64,000 bases of DNA, taken from the NCBI GenBank assembly GCA_965217935.1, contig OZ244581.1, forward strand, positions 2,604,001-2,668,000. The letters are read 5' to 3'. The notes below the pieces were generated by a model that saw nothing but the letters and a program-made list of their open reading frames with translations, searched no databases and was not told where the DNA came from. The stretch is from JBBROS01 sp965217935. GTDB lineage: Bacteria > Pseudomonadota > Alphaproteobacteria > Acetobacterales > Acetobacteraceae. The translations under genes and the position numbers were made by a program. Shown in pieces: positions 41,853 through 49,780 of the stretch (position 1 is the stretch's first letter; the number at the start of each line of letters is the position of its first letter).

Positions 41853-43337
41853 ATGGACGGCGCCATCGCCCCCCCAGAGGCAGGCTGCCACGGCGGGCGC
41901 GAGACCCTGCTCTCCGCCGCCCGCGCCGCCGGCAAGACCGGCGTGATGGACCGCCTCGCCGCCGACTACCCGCAAGGCCCGCACGACCAGCCGCAATCCA
42001 TGTGCCCGGCGTTCGGCAGCTTGCGCGTTGGCCTGCGGATGCGCCGGACGGCGACCATCCTCAGCGGCTCGGCCTGCTGCGTCTACGGCCTCACCTTCAC
42101 CTCGCACTTCTACGGCGCGCGGCGGACGGTGGGCTACGTCCCGTTCAACAGCGAGTCGCTGGTCCGCGGCCAGCTCTACGAGGACATCCGCGACGCCGTC
42201 TACGAGATGGCCAAGCCCGCGGAGTACGACGTCGTCGTCGTCATCAACCTCTGCGTCCCCACCGCCTCCGGCGTGCCGCTGGACCGGTTGCCGCGCCAGA
42301 TCGACGGCGTTCGCGTCATCGGCATCGACGTGCCGGGCTTCGGCGTGCCCACCCATGCCGAAGCCAAGGACGTACTGGCCGGCGCGATGCTGAAATTTGC
42401 CCGCACAGAGGCGGAGGCGGGGCCGGTCGCGCGGCCCCGGCAGGAGCAGACCCTTCCCACGGTGGCGATGATCGGCGAGCTGTTCCCGGGCGATCCGCCC
42501 GGCATCAGCGCCCTGCTCGCGCCGATGGGCCTGGGCGTCGCGCCGCCGCTGCCGTCACGCGAATGGCGCGACCAGTATGCGGCACTCGACTGCGCCGTGG
42601 CCGCGGCGGCGCATCCGTTCTACACGGCGACCATCCGCGAGTTCAAAGCCGCCGGACGACCCGTGGTGGGGTCCGGCCCGGTCGGCGTCGAGGGCACGGC
42701 GGCCTGGCTCGATGCGGTCGGCAAGGCGGCCGGCGTCAGCGCCGACGCGGCCAAGGCGAAGTGGCTGCCGGCGATCAAGGGCGCGCTCGCGGCGGCGCCG
42801 ATCCAGGCGCGCGTCACGGTGTCCGGCTACGAAGGCTCGGAACTGCTGGTCGCCCGGCTGCTGATCGAGGCCGGGGCGGAGGTTCCGTATGTCGGCACCG
42901 CCTGCCCGCGCACGGAATGGAGCGACCCGGACCGGGACTGGCTCGAAGCGCACGGGACGCATGTGCAATACCGTGCCTCGCTGGAGCAGGACATGGCGGC
43001 GATGCTCGACGTCCGGCCCGATCTCGCGCTCGGCACGACGCCCCTGGTGCAGAAGGCGAAGGAACTCGGCATCCCGGCGCTCTACTTCACCAATATGGTC
43101 TCCGCCCGCCCGCTGTTCGGCCCGGCGGGCGCCGGGGCATTGGCGGGGATCGTCGCCGCGCAGACGCGAGGGGCCGAGCGGTTCCGGCGCATGGTCGGCT
43201 TCTTCGAGGGCGTGGGCGCCGGCCCCGCCGCAGGCTACGGCTGGAACGACAAGCCGGTGGAGCCGAAAGGCGCCCGCGACCGGATGCGCAAGCTGCGCGC
43301 GGCCCAGGCCAAGGCCGCCGAAGCGGTGGGGACCTAG
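41853..43337 (+). CDS. bchY: Chlorophyllide reductase subunit Y
   Basis: NifD-like catalytic subunit that with BchZ forms the chlorophyllide a reductase core. The 494-aa protein carries MCPAFGSLRVGLRM, SGSACCVYGLTF with cluster-ligand cysteines, and VINLCVPTASGVP. ATG 41853 follows the bchX stop directly; GAGGGCGCTTGAGC is the only weak ribosome site, consistent with coupling. Confidence 0.94.
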   Translation: MDGAIAPPEAGCHGGRETLLSAARAAGKTGVMDRLAADYPQGPHDQPQSMCPAFGSLRVGLRMRRTATILSGSACCVYGLTFTSHFYGARRTVGYVPFNSESLVRGQLYEDIRDAVYEMAKPAEYDVVVVINLCVPTASGVPLDRLPRQIDGVRVIGIDVPGFGVPTHAEAKDVLAGAMLKFARTEAEAGPVARPRQEQTLPTVAMIGELFPGDPPGISALLAPMGLGVAPPLPSREWRDQYAALDCAVAAAAHPFYTATIREFKAAGRPVVGSGPVGVEGTAAWLDAVGKAAGVSADAAKAKWLPAIKGALAAAPIQARVTVSGYEGSELLVARLLIEAGAEVPYVGTACPRTEWSDPDRDWLEAHGTHVQYRASLEQDMAAMLDVRPDLALGTTPLVQKAKELGIPALYFTNMVSARPLFGPAGAGALAGIVAAQTRGAERFRRMVGFFEGVGAGPAAGYGWNDKPVEPKGARDRMRKLRAAQAKAAEAVGT

Positions 43338-43340
43338 CCG

Positions 43341-44795
43341 ATGCTGGTGCTCGACCACGATCGTGCCGGCGGCTATTGGGGCGCGGTCTACGCCTTTACC
43401 GCCATCCGCGGCCTTCGCGTGGTAATCGACGGGCCGGTCGGGTGCGAGAACCTGCCGGTGACGGCGGTGATGCACTACACCGACGGGCTGCCGCCGCACG
43501 AGCTGCCGATCACGGTGACGGGCCTCAACGAGGAGAGCCTGTCCATGACCGGCACCGAGGGGGCGTTGCGCCGGGCCGCGTCCACGGGCGACCAGGAGCT
43601 GCCCTCGGTGGTGGTGACGGGCAGCATCGCCGAGATGATCGGCGGCGGCGTCACGCCCGAGGGCAGCAACCTGCTGCGCTTCGTCCCGCGCACCATCGAC
43701 GAGGACCAGTGGCAGGCCGCCGACCGGGCCATCTACTGGCTTTGGACCGAGTTCGGGGCCAAGCGCACCAAGATTAGGCCGCGCCCGCCGCGCGCCGAGG
43801 GCGTGAAGCCGCGGGTCAACATCGTCGGGCCGATCTACGGCACGTTCAACATGCCGTCGGATTTGGCCGAGATCCGTCGCCTGGTGGAGGGAATCGGTTG
43901 CGAGATTAACCTTGTGTTCCCGCTTGGTTCCCATATCGACGACATTACCAGACTGCCGGACGCGGACGTGAACATCTGCATGTATCGCGAGTTCGGCCGC
44001 GGACTGTGCGAGGAACTGGACCGCCCCTACCTGCAAGCGCCCATCGGCCTGTTCGCCACCACCAACTTCCTGCGCAAGCTCGGCGAGCTGACGGGCCTCG
44101 ATCCGGAGCCGTTCATCGAGCGCGAGAAGCACACCACGGTCAAGCCCGTCTGGGATTTGTGGCGCAGCGTGACGCAGGACTTCTTTGCCAGCGCCACCTT
44201 CGCCGTGGTCGCCACCGGCACCTACGCCCGCGGCCTGGTCGGCTTCCTTGAGGGCGAGCTCGGCATTCCCTGCACCTTCCATTTCGAGCGCACCGCCGGG
44301 GTAAAGCCGGACAACCAGGCGGTGAAGCAGGCGCTCAAGGCGACGCCGCCGCTGGTGCTGTACGGCTCCTACAACGAACGCCTCTACGCCGCCGAGCAGG
44401 GCGCGCGCTGCCAGTTCATCCCGGCCTCGTTTCCCGGCGCGATTATCCGCCGCCATACCGGCACGCCGTTCATGGGCTACGCCGGGGCCTGCTACCTGGT
44501 GCAGGAATACTGCAACGCGCTGTTCGACGCACTGTTCCACATCCTGCCGCTCAGCACGGACATGGACCGGGTGGAGCCGACGCCCGTGCGCGCCGCCGAG
44601 TGGAACGCCGTGCCGTGGGACGACGACGCGCTCCTGTTGCTGAACGAGCACGTGGAACGCGAGCCGTTCCTGGTCCGCATCTCGGCGGCCAAGCGGTTCC
44701 GCGACGCCGCCGAGCAGGCGGCGCGTGCGGCGGGCTGCGACCGGGTGACCGAGGCGCTGGCCGCGCGGTCGCTCGGCCGGATGACGGCAGCATGA
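43341..44795 (+). CDS. bchZ: Chlorophyllide reductase subunit Z
   Basis: NifK-like partner of BchY. The 484-aa protein starts MLVLDHDRAGGYWGAVYAF, has GPVGCENLPVTAVMHYTDG with the conserved cluster Cys, and the C-terminal PCP-red-like segment rich in Arg/Ala (VRISAAKRFRDAAEQAAR), which is typical. It begins 3 bp after bchY. A 135-bp GC-rich, structured spacer separates it from pufB. Confidence 0.95.
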   Translation: MLVLDHDRAGGYWGAVYAFTAIRGLRVVIDGPVGCENLPVTAVMHYTDGLPPHELPITVTGLNEESLSMTGTEGALRRAASTGDQELPSVVVTGSIAEMIGGGVTPEGSNLLRFVPRTIDEDQWQAADRAIYWLWTEFGAKRTKIRPRPPRAEGVKPRVNIVGPIYGTFNMPSDLAEIRRLVEGIGCEINLVFPLGSHIDDITRLPDADVNICMYREFGRGLCEELDRPYLQAPIGLFATTNFLRKLGELTGLDPEPFIEREKHTTVKPVWDLWRSVTQDFFASATFAVVATGTYARGLVGFLEGELGIPCTFHFERTAGVKPDNQAVKQALKATPPLVLYGSYNERLYAAEQGARCQFIPASFPGAIIRRHTGTPFMGYAGACYLVQEYCNALFDALFHILPLSTDMDRVEPTPVRAAEWNAVPWDDDALLLLNEHVEREPFLVRISAAKRFRDAAEQAARAAGCDRVTEALAARSLGRMTAA

Positions 44796-44908
44796 CGCCG
44801 GGCAGGGGACCCGGATGGGATTGCACGACCGGGCGGAACCCCGGCGGTGCGAGGCCGTGGCCCAGGGCCGCGGGAGGACCCCAGCCGCGGGGTGGTGCGG
44901 TGACGAAC

Positions 44909-44924
44909 GGTACGTGGAGGTACC
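44909..44924 (+). promoter_or_regulatory. Hairpin sequestering the pufB ribosome site
   Basis: GGTAC-GTGGAG-GTACC: the loop and descending arm contain GGAGG (44916-44920), the Shine-Dalgarno of pufB, 10 bases before ATG 44931. Such a fold could tune LH1 translation. The rest of the bchZ-pufB spacer is GC-rich and structured; no pufQ gene is present in it. Confidence 0.4.
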
Positions 44925-44930
44925 CCAACA

Positions 44931-45155
44931 ATGTCTGAAGCCAATCTAAGAGCAGGGTCCACCTCGGGCCTGACCGACTCGGAGGCCCGTGAGTTTCACA
45001 GCATCTTCCTCACGAGCTTCATCGTCTTCACCGTGGTCGCGATCGTCGCCCACATCCTGGTTTGGCTCTGGCGCCCGTGGCTGCCGGGACCGAACGGCTA
45101 TACCACGTCCCAGCTCATGGACGGCGTGGCCCTCGTGAAATCGATGCTGGCATAG
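44931..45155 (+). CDS. pufB: Light-harvesting 1 beta polypeptide
   Basis: Antenna subunit that binds bacteriochlorophyll a around the reaction centre. The 74-aa product has the LH1 beta pattern EFHSIFLTSFIVFTVVAIVA, bacteriochlorophyll ligand His41, a second conserved His23, and RPWLPGPNGY after the membrane helix. Classical LH1 beta chains end near PGPNGY; this one continues for about 17 residues (TTSQLMDGVALVKSMLA), an unusual C-terminal extension on the periplasmic side unless it is processed. Confidence 0.94.
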   Translation: MSEANLRAGSTSGLTDSEAREFHSIFLTSFIVFTVVAIVAHILVWLWRPWLPGPNGYTTSQLMDGVALVKSMLA

Positions 45156-45166
45156 GGAGCTGAGCC

Positions 45167-45346
45167 ATGTGGCGTGTATGGTTGCTGTTCGATCCCCGTC
45201 GCGTGCTGGTGGCGCTCGGCACGTTCCTGTTCGTGCTGGCGCTGCTGATCCACTTCATCCTGCTCAGCACGAGCCGGTTCAACTGGCTGGAAGGGCCTTC
45301 TCGTCCGGTCGCGGCGCAGGTGGCGCCGCTGCCCGCGTCTAAATGA
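45167..45346 (+). CDS. pufA: Light-harvesting 1 alpha polypeptide
   Basis: A 59-aa antenna subunit. It has the classic MWRVWLLFDPRRVLVALG start, the membrane helix with bacteriochlorophyll ligand His29 (LLIHFILLST), and RFNWLEG after the helix. ATG 45167 follows GGGAGCTGAG. A large hairpin follows the stop, before pufL. Confidence 0.95.
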   Translation: MWRVWLLFDPRRVLVALGTFLFVLALLIHFILLSTSRFNWLEGPSRPVAAQVAPLPASK

Positions 45347-45351
45347 AGCAG

Positions 45352-45389
45352 CCGCCCCGGCCGGGAGGGCAACAAACCAGCCGGGGCGG
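45352..45389 (+). promoter_or_regulatory. pufA-pufL intercistronic hairpin
   Basis: CCGCCCCGGC (45352-45361) pairs perfectly with GCCGGGGCGG (45380-45389), with an 18-nt loop. In Rhodobacter, hairpins at this place stabilise the pufBA segment and so give more LH1 than reaction centre; the same role is inferred here. pufL starts 21 bp downstream with AGAGGAAC as ribosome site. Confidence 0.7.
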
Positions 45390-45410
45390 ACTCTCAAGAG
45401 GAACATAAGA

Positions 45411-46235
45411 ATGTCGATGCTGAGTTACGAGCCGAAATACCGCGTGCGGGGCGGCACCCTGCTCGGCGGCGACTTGTTCGATTTCTGGGTGGGGCCGTTC
45501 TACGTCGGGCTATTCGGCGTGGCGACCGTGTTCTTTTCCGTGCTGGGCACGCTGCTGATCATCTACGGCGCCGCGATCGGGCCGACATGGAACGTCTGGC
45601 GCATCAATATCGCGCCGCCGGACCTGAGCTACGGGCTTGGCTTCGCGCCCATCCGCGAAGGCGGACTCTGGCAGGTGATCACCATCTGCGCCATCGGCGC
45701 ATTCGTCTCCTGGGCGCTGCGCCAGGCGGAGATCAGCCGCAAGCTGGGCATGGGCTATCACGTGCCAGTCGCCTTCAGCGTCGCCATTTTCGCCTACGTC
45801 AGCCTGGTGGTGATCCGCCCGTTGCTGATGGGCGCCTGGGGCCACGGCTTCCCGTATGGCATCCTGAGCCATCTCGATTGGGTGTCGAACACCGGCTACC
45901 AATACCTGAACTTCCATTACAACCCGGCGCACATGCTGGCGATCACGTTCTTCTTCACCACGGTCCTGGCGCTGAGCCTGCATGGCGGCCTGGTGCTGTC
46001 GGCGGCCAACCCGAGGAAAGGGCAGGTGGTCAAGACGGCCGAGCACGAGAACACGTTCTTCCGGGACACGATCGGCTGGTCCATCGGAACCCTGGGCGTG
46101 CACCGGCTCGGGCTGTTCCTTGCTTTGTCGGCCGGGTTCTGGAGTGCTATCTGCATCATCATCAGCGGCCCGTTCTGGACCAAGGGCTGGCCCGAATGGT
46201 GGAGCTGGTGGCTGCATCTGCCGATCTGGAGCTGA
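45411..46235 (+). CDS. pufL: Reaction centre L subunit
   Basis: Five-helix membrane protein of the type II reaction centre. Pigment ligands are in place: His154 (L153), His169 (L168), His174 (L173), His191 (L190), with the block SHLDWVSNTGYQYLNFHYN. His at the L168 position is normal for Mg-bacteriochlorophyll; Acidiphilium has Glu there. Length 274 aa is normal. pufM follows after 38 bp. Confidence 0.96.
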   Translation: MSMLSYEPKYRVRGGTLLGGDLFDFWVGPFYVGLFGVATVFFSVLGTLLIIYGAAIGPTWNVWRINIAPPDLSYGLGFAPIREGGLWQVITICAIGAFVSWALRQAEISRKLGMGYHVPVAFSVAIFAYVSLVVIRPLLMGAWGHGFPYGILSHLDWVSNTGYQYLNFHYNPAHMLAITFFFTTVLALSLHGGLVLSAANPRKGQVVKTAEHENTFFRDTIGWSIGTLGVHRLGLFLALSAGFWSAICIIISGPFWTKGWPEWWSWWLHLPIWS

Positions 46236-46273
46236 AGCGTCGCGTATAACGAAACCAACAGGAAGCGCCGGCA

Positions 46274-47251
46274 ATGGCTACGTATCAGAACCTATTCACC
46301 CGCGTGCAGGTCAGGGGCCCGGCCTATGCCGGGGTGCCGGTGTCGTCCACCGGCTTCACTCGGACGGGCAAGCCTTACTTCGTCCATCTCGCCGGGAAGG
46401 TGGGGGACGCGCAGGTCGGGCCGATCTACCTCGGCTTTACCGGCGTCGCCTCGCTGGTCTGCGGCTTCATCGCCTTCGAGATCATCGGGCTGAACATGTG
46501 GGCCTCGGTGAACTGGGATCCGGTGCAGTTCGTGCGGCAACTGTTCTGGCTGGGGCTTGATCCGCCCGCGCCGGGCTATGGCCTGAGCTTCCCGCCCCTG
46601 GCGCAGGGCGGCTGGTGGCTGGTGGCCGGGTTCTTCCTGACCGCGTCGATCCTGCTGTGGTGGACTCGCGTCTATACCCGGGCGCGGACGCTCGGCATGG
46701 GCACGCACGTCGCCTGGGCGTTCGCGGCGGCGATCTGGCTCTACCTCGTGGTCGGCTTCATCCGCCCGCTCCTGATGGGCGCGTGGGCCGAGGCGGTGCC
46801 GTTCGGCATCTTCCCGCACCTCGACTGGACTGGCTCGCTGTCCATCCGTTACGGCAATCTGTTCTACAACCCGTTCCACATGCTCTCGATCGTGTTCCTC
46901 TACGGCTCCACGCTGCTGTTCGCCATGCACGGCGCGACCGTGCTGGCCATCAGCCGCTACGGCGGCGAGCGCGAGCTGGAGCAGATCGTTGACCGCGGTA
47001 CGGCGTTCGAGCGCGGCGCGCTGTTCTGGCGCTGGACCATGGGGTTCTGCGCCTCCGCCGAGAGCATCCACCGCTGGGCCTGGTGGTTCGCCGTCCTCTG
47101 CCCGCTCACGGGGGGCATCGGCATCCTGCTGACCGGGACGGTGGTGGACAACTGGTATCTCTGGGGCGTGAAGCACGGCATCGCCCCGCCCTACCCCGCC
47201 GTCTGGGGAACCGTCGTTGACCCGGCGCTCGCCGCCGGAGCCGCGCAATGA
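46274..47251 (+). CDS. pufM: Reaction centre M subunit
   Basis: Partner of PufL; together they bind the special pair, pheophytins, quinones and non-haem iron. The numbering matches Rhodobacter closely: His182, His202, Tyr210 (FLYGS, the fast electron-transfer tyrosine), His219, Glu234 and His266 are all present. The 325-aa protein has the C-terminal tail typical of species with a tetraheme subunit. Its stop overlaps the pufC start (ATGA). Confidence 0.96.
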   Translation: MATYQNLFTRVQVRGPAYAGVPVSSTGFTRTGKPYFVHLAGKVGDAQVGPIYLGFTGVASLVCGFIAFEIIGLNMWASVNWDPVQFVRQLFWLGLDPPAPGYGLSFPPLAQGGWWLVAGFFLTASILLWWTRVYTRARTLGMGTHVAWAFAAAIWLYLVVGFIRPLLMGAWAEAVPFGIFPHLDWTGSLSIRYGNLFYNPFHMLSIVFLYGSTLLFAMHGATVLAISRYGGERELEQIVDRGTAFERGALFWRWTMGFCASAESIHRWAWWFAVLCPLTGGIGILLTGTVVDNWYLWGVKHGIAPPYPAVWGTVVDPALAAGAAQ

Positions 47252-48288
47252 GTCCGCTCGGGCTTCGCACGGCGTTCGGCATCGTCGGCGCCGGGGTCGC
47301 CGCCCTGGTGGGCATCGCATTCATCGACAGCTTCGAGCGCCCGCCGGTGGAGACGGTGCAGCGCGGCTACCGCGGCCTCGCGATGGAGACGAACTACAAC
47401 CCGCGCGACGTGACGAAATACCTGGCCGAGAACAAGGCGCCGCCCGCGCTGCCGAGCCTCGGCACCGCCGGGCCGAAGGCGGGCACGACCTATAAGAACG
47501 TGCAGGTGCTGCAGGACATCAGCGTGGGCCAGTTCACCCGGCTGATGGTCTCGATCACCAATTGGGTCAGCCCGACGCAGGGCTGCGCCTACTGCCACAA
47601 CACCAACAACATGGCGGAAGACAGCGTCTACACCAAGATCGTCGCCCGGCGCATGATCCAGATGGTGCAGAACATCAACTCGGAATGGACGTCGCACGTG
47701 GCCCAGGTCGGCGTCACCTGCTACACCTGCCATCGCGGCCAGCCGGTGCCGAGCTACATCTGGTTCGGAGATCCGGGACCGAGGGACATGGGCGGGTTCG
47801 CCGCGGTGGACAACGGGCAGAACCGGGCGGCGGCGCAGGTCAACTATTCCTCCCTGCCCTACGACCCGTTCACGCCGTTCCTGGAGAACGACCACAGCAT
47901 CCGCGTGCAAGGCGGCGAGCCGTTGCCGGACGGCAACCGACACTCCATCAAGGAAGCGGAATGGACCTACGGTCTGATGATGCACTTCTCGCAGTCGCTC
48001 GGCGTCAACTGCACCTACTGCCATAACACGCGGGCGCTGGGAGACTGGTCGCAGAGCACCCCGCAGCGGGTGACGGCCTGGCACGGCATCCGCATGGTTC
48101 GCGACATCAACAACACCTACTTGAACTCGCTGCAGGACGTGTTCCCGAAGGTGCGGCTCGGCGCCGACGGCAACGTGGCGAAGGTGAACTGCACCACCTG
48201 CCATCAGGGCGTCTACAAGCCGCTCTATGGCGCCGCAATGGTCAAGACTTTTCCGTCGCTGCAACATCCAACCATGGTTTCGCAGTAG
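47248..48288 (+). CDS. pufC: Reaction centre tetraheme cytochrome c subunit
   Basis: Periplasmic four-haem electron donor to the special pair. The 346-aa protein has CXXCH at 113-117 (CAYCH), 158-162 (CYTCH), 255-259 (CTYCH) and 315-319 (CTTCH), with upstream Met/His axial ligands. The N-terminus is one hydrophobic helix (about 8-27) with no lipobox Cys, so it appears to be anchored by an uncleaved helix rather than by lipid. Confidence 0.95.
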   Translation: MSPLGLRTAFGIVGAGVAALVGIAFIDSFERPPVETVQRGYRGLAMETNYNPRDVTKYLAENKAPPALPSLGTAGPKAGTTYKNVQVLQDISVGQFTRLMVSITNWVSPTQGCAYCHNTNNMAEDSVYTKIVARRMIQMVQNINSEWTSHVAQVGVTCYTCHRGQPVPSYIWFGDPGPRDMGGFAAVDNGQNRAAAQVNYSSLPYDPFTPFLENDHSIRVQGGEPLPDGNRHSIKEAEWTYGLMMHFSQSLGVNCTYCHNTRALGDWSQSTPQRVTAWHGIRMVRDINNTYLNSLQDVFPKVRLGADGNVAKVNCTTCHQGVYKPLYGAAMVKTFPSLQHPTMVSQ

Positions 48289-48397
48289 GATTGCGCCTGG
48301 ACAAAGCTGAAGGGTTGCCCAGTTTTCAAGCCTTGGGGTAATTGAACGAACAGCGGGCGCCGGCGCCCGCGCCTCGAGGCTTGGGAGCAGGGTGAGC
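48289..48397. other. Spacer between pufC and the tandem cytochrome gene
   Basis: No gene seen. It contains GCGCCGGCGCCCGCGCC, a GC-rich self-complementary segment near 48356-48373 that could act as an attenuator or stabilising hairpin. Confidence 0.3.
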
Positions 48398-49381
48398 ATG
48401 GACAGTCTGGAACTCAACAAGGCCGCCGCCGCCGTCCTGCTCGCCGGGATCGCCTTCGTGGGCGCAGGAGTGCTAGGCGACGTTCTCGTGCATCCGCACA
48501 AGCTGGAGAAGGTGGCGATCAAGATCGACATGCCCCAGGGCGCCGGCGCGGCCCCGGCAGCCGAGGCGCCCGACCCGCCGGTGGCCTTGCTGCTCGCCTC
48601 GGCCAAGGTGGAGGACGGAGAGAAGCTGACGAAGTCGCAGGGCTGCGTCGCGTGCCACTCGTTCAACGAGGGCGGCAAGGCAGGCGTGGGTCCGAACCTT
48701 TACAACACGGTCGGCAACAAGCACGGCCACATGGAAGGCTATGCTTATTCGGCGGCCCTGAAGGGCAAGGAAGGGCCTTGGAACTACAACGAGCTGTATG
48801 AATGGCTGAAGAAGCCCAGCGCCTATGCCCCCGGCACGAAGATGAGCTACGCCGGTCTCGCCGATCCGCAGAAGCGCGCGGACATCATCCTCTATCTGCG
48901 TAGTCTCGCTGCCGATCCGAAGCCGCTGCCGCCTGTTCCGGCCAAGGAAGCATCCGCGACGCCGGTGGCGGCCACTGGCAACGGGCCGGCGCCGGCCGGA
49001 GGCGGCGAGCAGCCGATCGACGTGCGGCTCGCGTCAGCCAGCCCGGAGAAAGGAATGGCGGACACGAGGAAACTTGGCTGCGTCGCGTGCCACTCCTTCA
49101 ACGAGGGCGGCAAGGCCGGCATCGGCCCCAATCTCTACGGCGTGGTCGGCGCGAAGCAAGGCCATCATATGGAAGGCTACTCCTACTCGGCGGCATTGAA
49201 GGCCAAGACCGGAAAGTGGACGTTCGCCGAATTGGATGACTGGTTGACCAAGCCGGCCGCATATGCGCCCGGCACGAAAATGACGTTCGCAGGAATCAAA
49301 GACCCTGCCGAGCGCGCCGACGTAATCGACTATCTGCGGACCTTGGCAGCAAACCCCGAGTCGCTGCCGACGAAGCAGTAA
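48398..49381 (+). CDS. Membrane-anchored tandem (two-haem) cytochrome c
   Basis: A 327-aa protein with one N-terminal membrane anchor (about 8-30) and two class I cytochrome c domains joined by a Pro/Ala-rich linker (about 172-205). Haem sites are CVACH at 83-87 and 228-232; Met149 and Met295 in APGTKM are the axial ligands. Each domain resembles CycM/cytochrome cy, the anchored carrier between bc1 complex and reaction centre. The two domains are near-identical around the haem (GCVACHSFNEGGKAG), pointing to a duplication. Location after pufC suggests a second route of electrons to the reaction centre. ATG 48398 preferred over GTG 48392. Confidence 0.88.
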   Translation: MDSLELNKAAAAVLLAGIAFVGAGVLGDVLVHPHKLEKVAIKIDMPQGAGAAPAAEAPDPPVALLLASAKVEDGEKLTKSQGCVACHSFNEGGKAGVGPNLYNTVGNKHGHMEGYAYSAALKGKEGPWNYNELYEWLKKPSAYAPGTKMSYAGLADPQKRADIILYLRSLAADPKPLPPVPAKEASATPVAATGNGPAPAGGGEQPIDVRLASASPEKGMADTRKLGCVACHSFNEGGKAGIGPNLYGVVGAKQGHHMEGYSYSAALKAKTGKWTFAELDDWLTKPAAYAPGTKMTFAGIKDPAERADVIDYLRTLAANPESLPTKQ

Positions 49382-49389
49382 GGCGAGGA

Positions 49390-49420
49390 CACGCTTCCTC
49401 CTGGTCCGGGAGGAAGCGTG
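49390..49420. terminator. Bidirectional terminator-like hairpin
   Basis: CACGCTTCCTCC (49390-49401) pairs perfectly with GGAGGAAGCGTG (49409-49420), 12 bp, loop TGGTCCG. It lies between the convergent cytochrome and HiPIP genes and so ends both the puf and the puh-side transcripts. Confidence 0.75.
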
Positions 49421-49427
49421 CCGCCGG

Positions 49428-49691
49428 TCAGCCTTCTTTCGGCGCGTACGCTACGCACCAACCTTTCGGGTTGATGTTCCCCGCTACGATCTTGCAGGCG
49501 TTCGGCGCGACCCAGTTCACGCACCCGTCGCACTCGTTCCCATCTTTCGGGTTTTCCTGGTATTGCACCAGGTTCTGCGCGATCTTCTCGTCCTGCGCCC
49601 GAGCCGTCGCCGCAACGCCAGTGAGGCCAGCTACGGCGCCAAGGCCGCTCTTGATCGCGATCCGCCGAGTGGTGTCGAGATTTCTCATCAT
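49428..49691 (-). CDS. High-potential iron-sulfur protein (HiPIP)
   Basis: Small periplasmic [4Fe-4S] electron carrier that can reduce the reaction-centre cytochrome. The 87-aa precursor has a Tat leader (DTTRRIAIKSG, cleavage after ATARA) and a mature domain of about 55 residues. The cluster ligands are Cys54, Cys57, Cys66 and Cys79, in the HiPIP pattern CxxC-x8-C-x12-C, with the conserved GWCVAYAP. It is the last gene on the minus side of the cluster, after hemA. Confidence 0.93.
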   Translation of the reverse strand: MMRNLDTTRRIAIKSGLGAVAGLTGVAATARAQDEKIAQNLVQYQENPKDGNECDGCVNWVAPNACKIVAGNINPKGWCVAYAPKEG

Positions 49692-49780
49692 TTCCTCCGA
49701 TTTGAACGCTATCTAACACAGTCAATGATGGCGGTCCCGTGATCGCCAACTCTGCTGTTCGTACACGAATTTGAGAGGAC

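Noticed and set aside
44796..44930. A pufQ gene between bchZ and pufB
   Set aside because: No suitable reading frame fits in the 135-bp spacer; it is GC-rich and structured.
45411..46235. Possible Zn-bacteriochlorophyll (Acidiphilium-type) reaction centre
   Set aside because: PufL keeps His at the L168-equivalent position; Acidiphilium carries Glu there.
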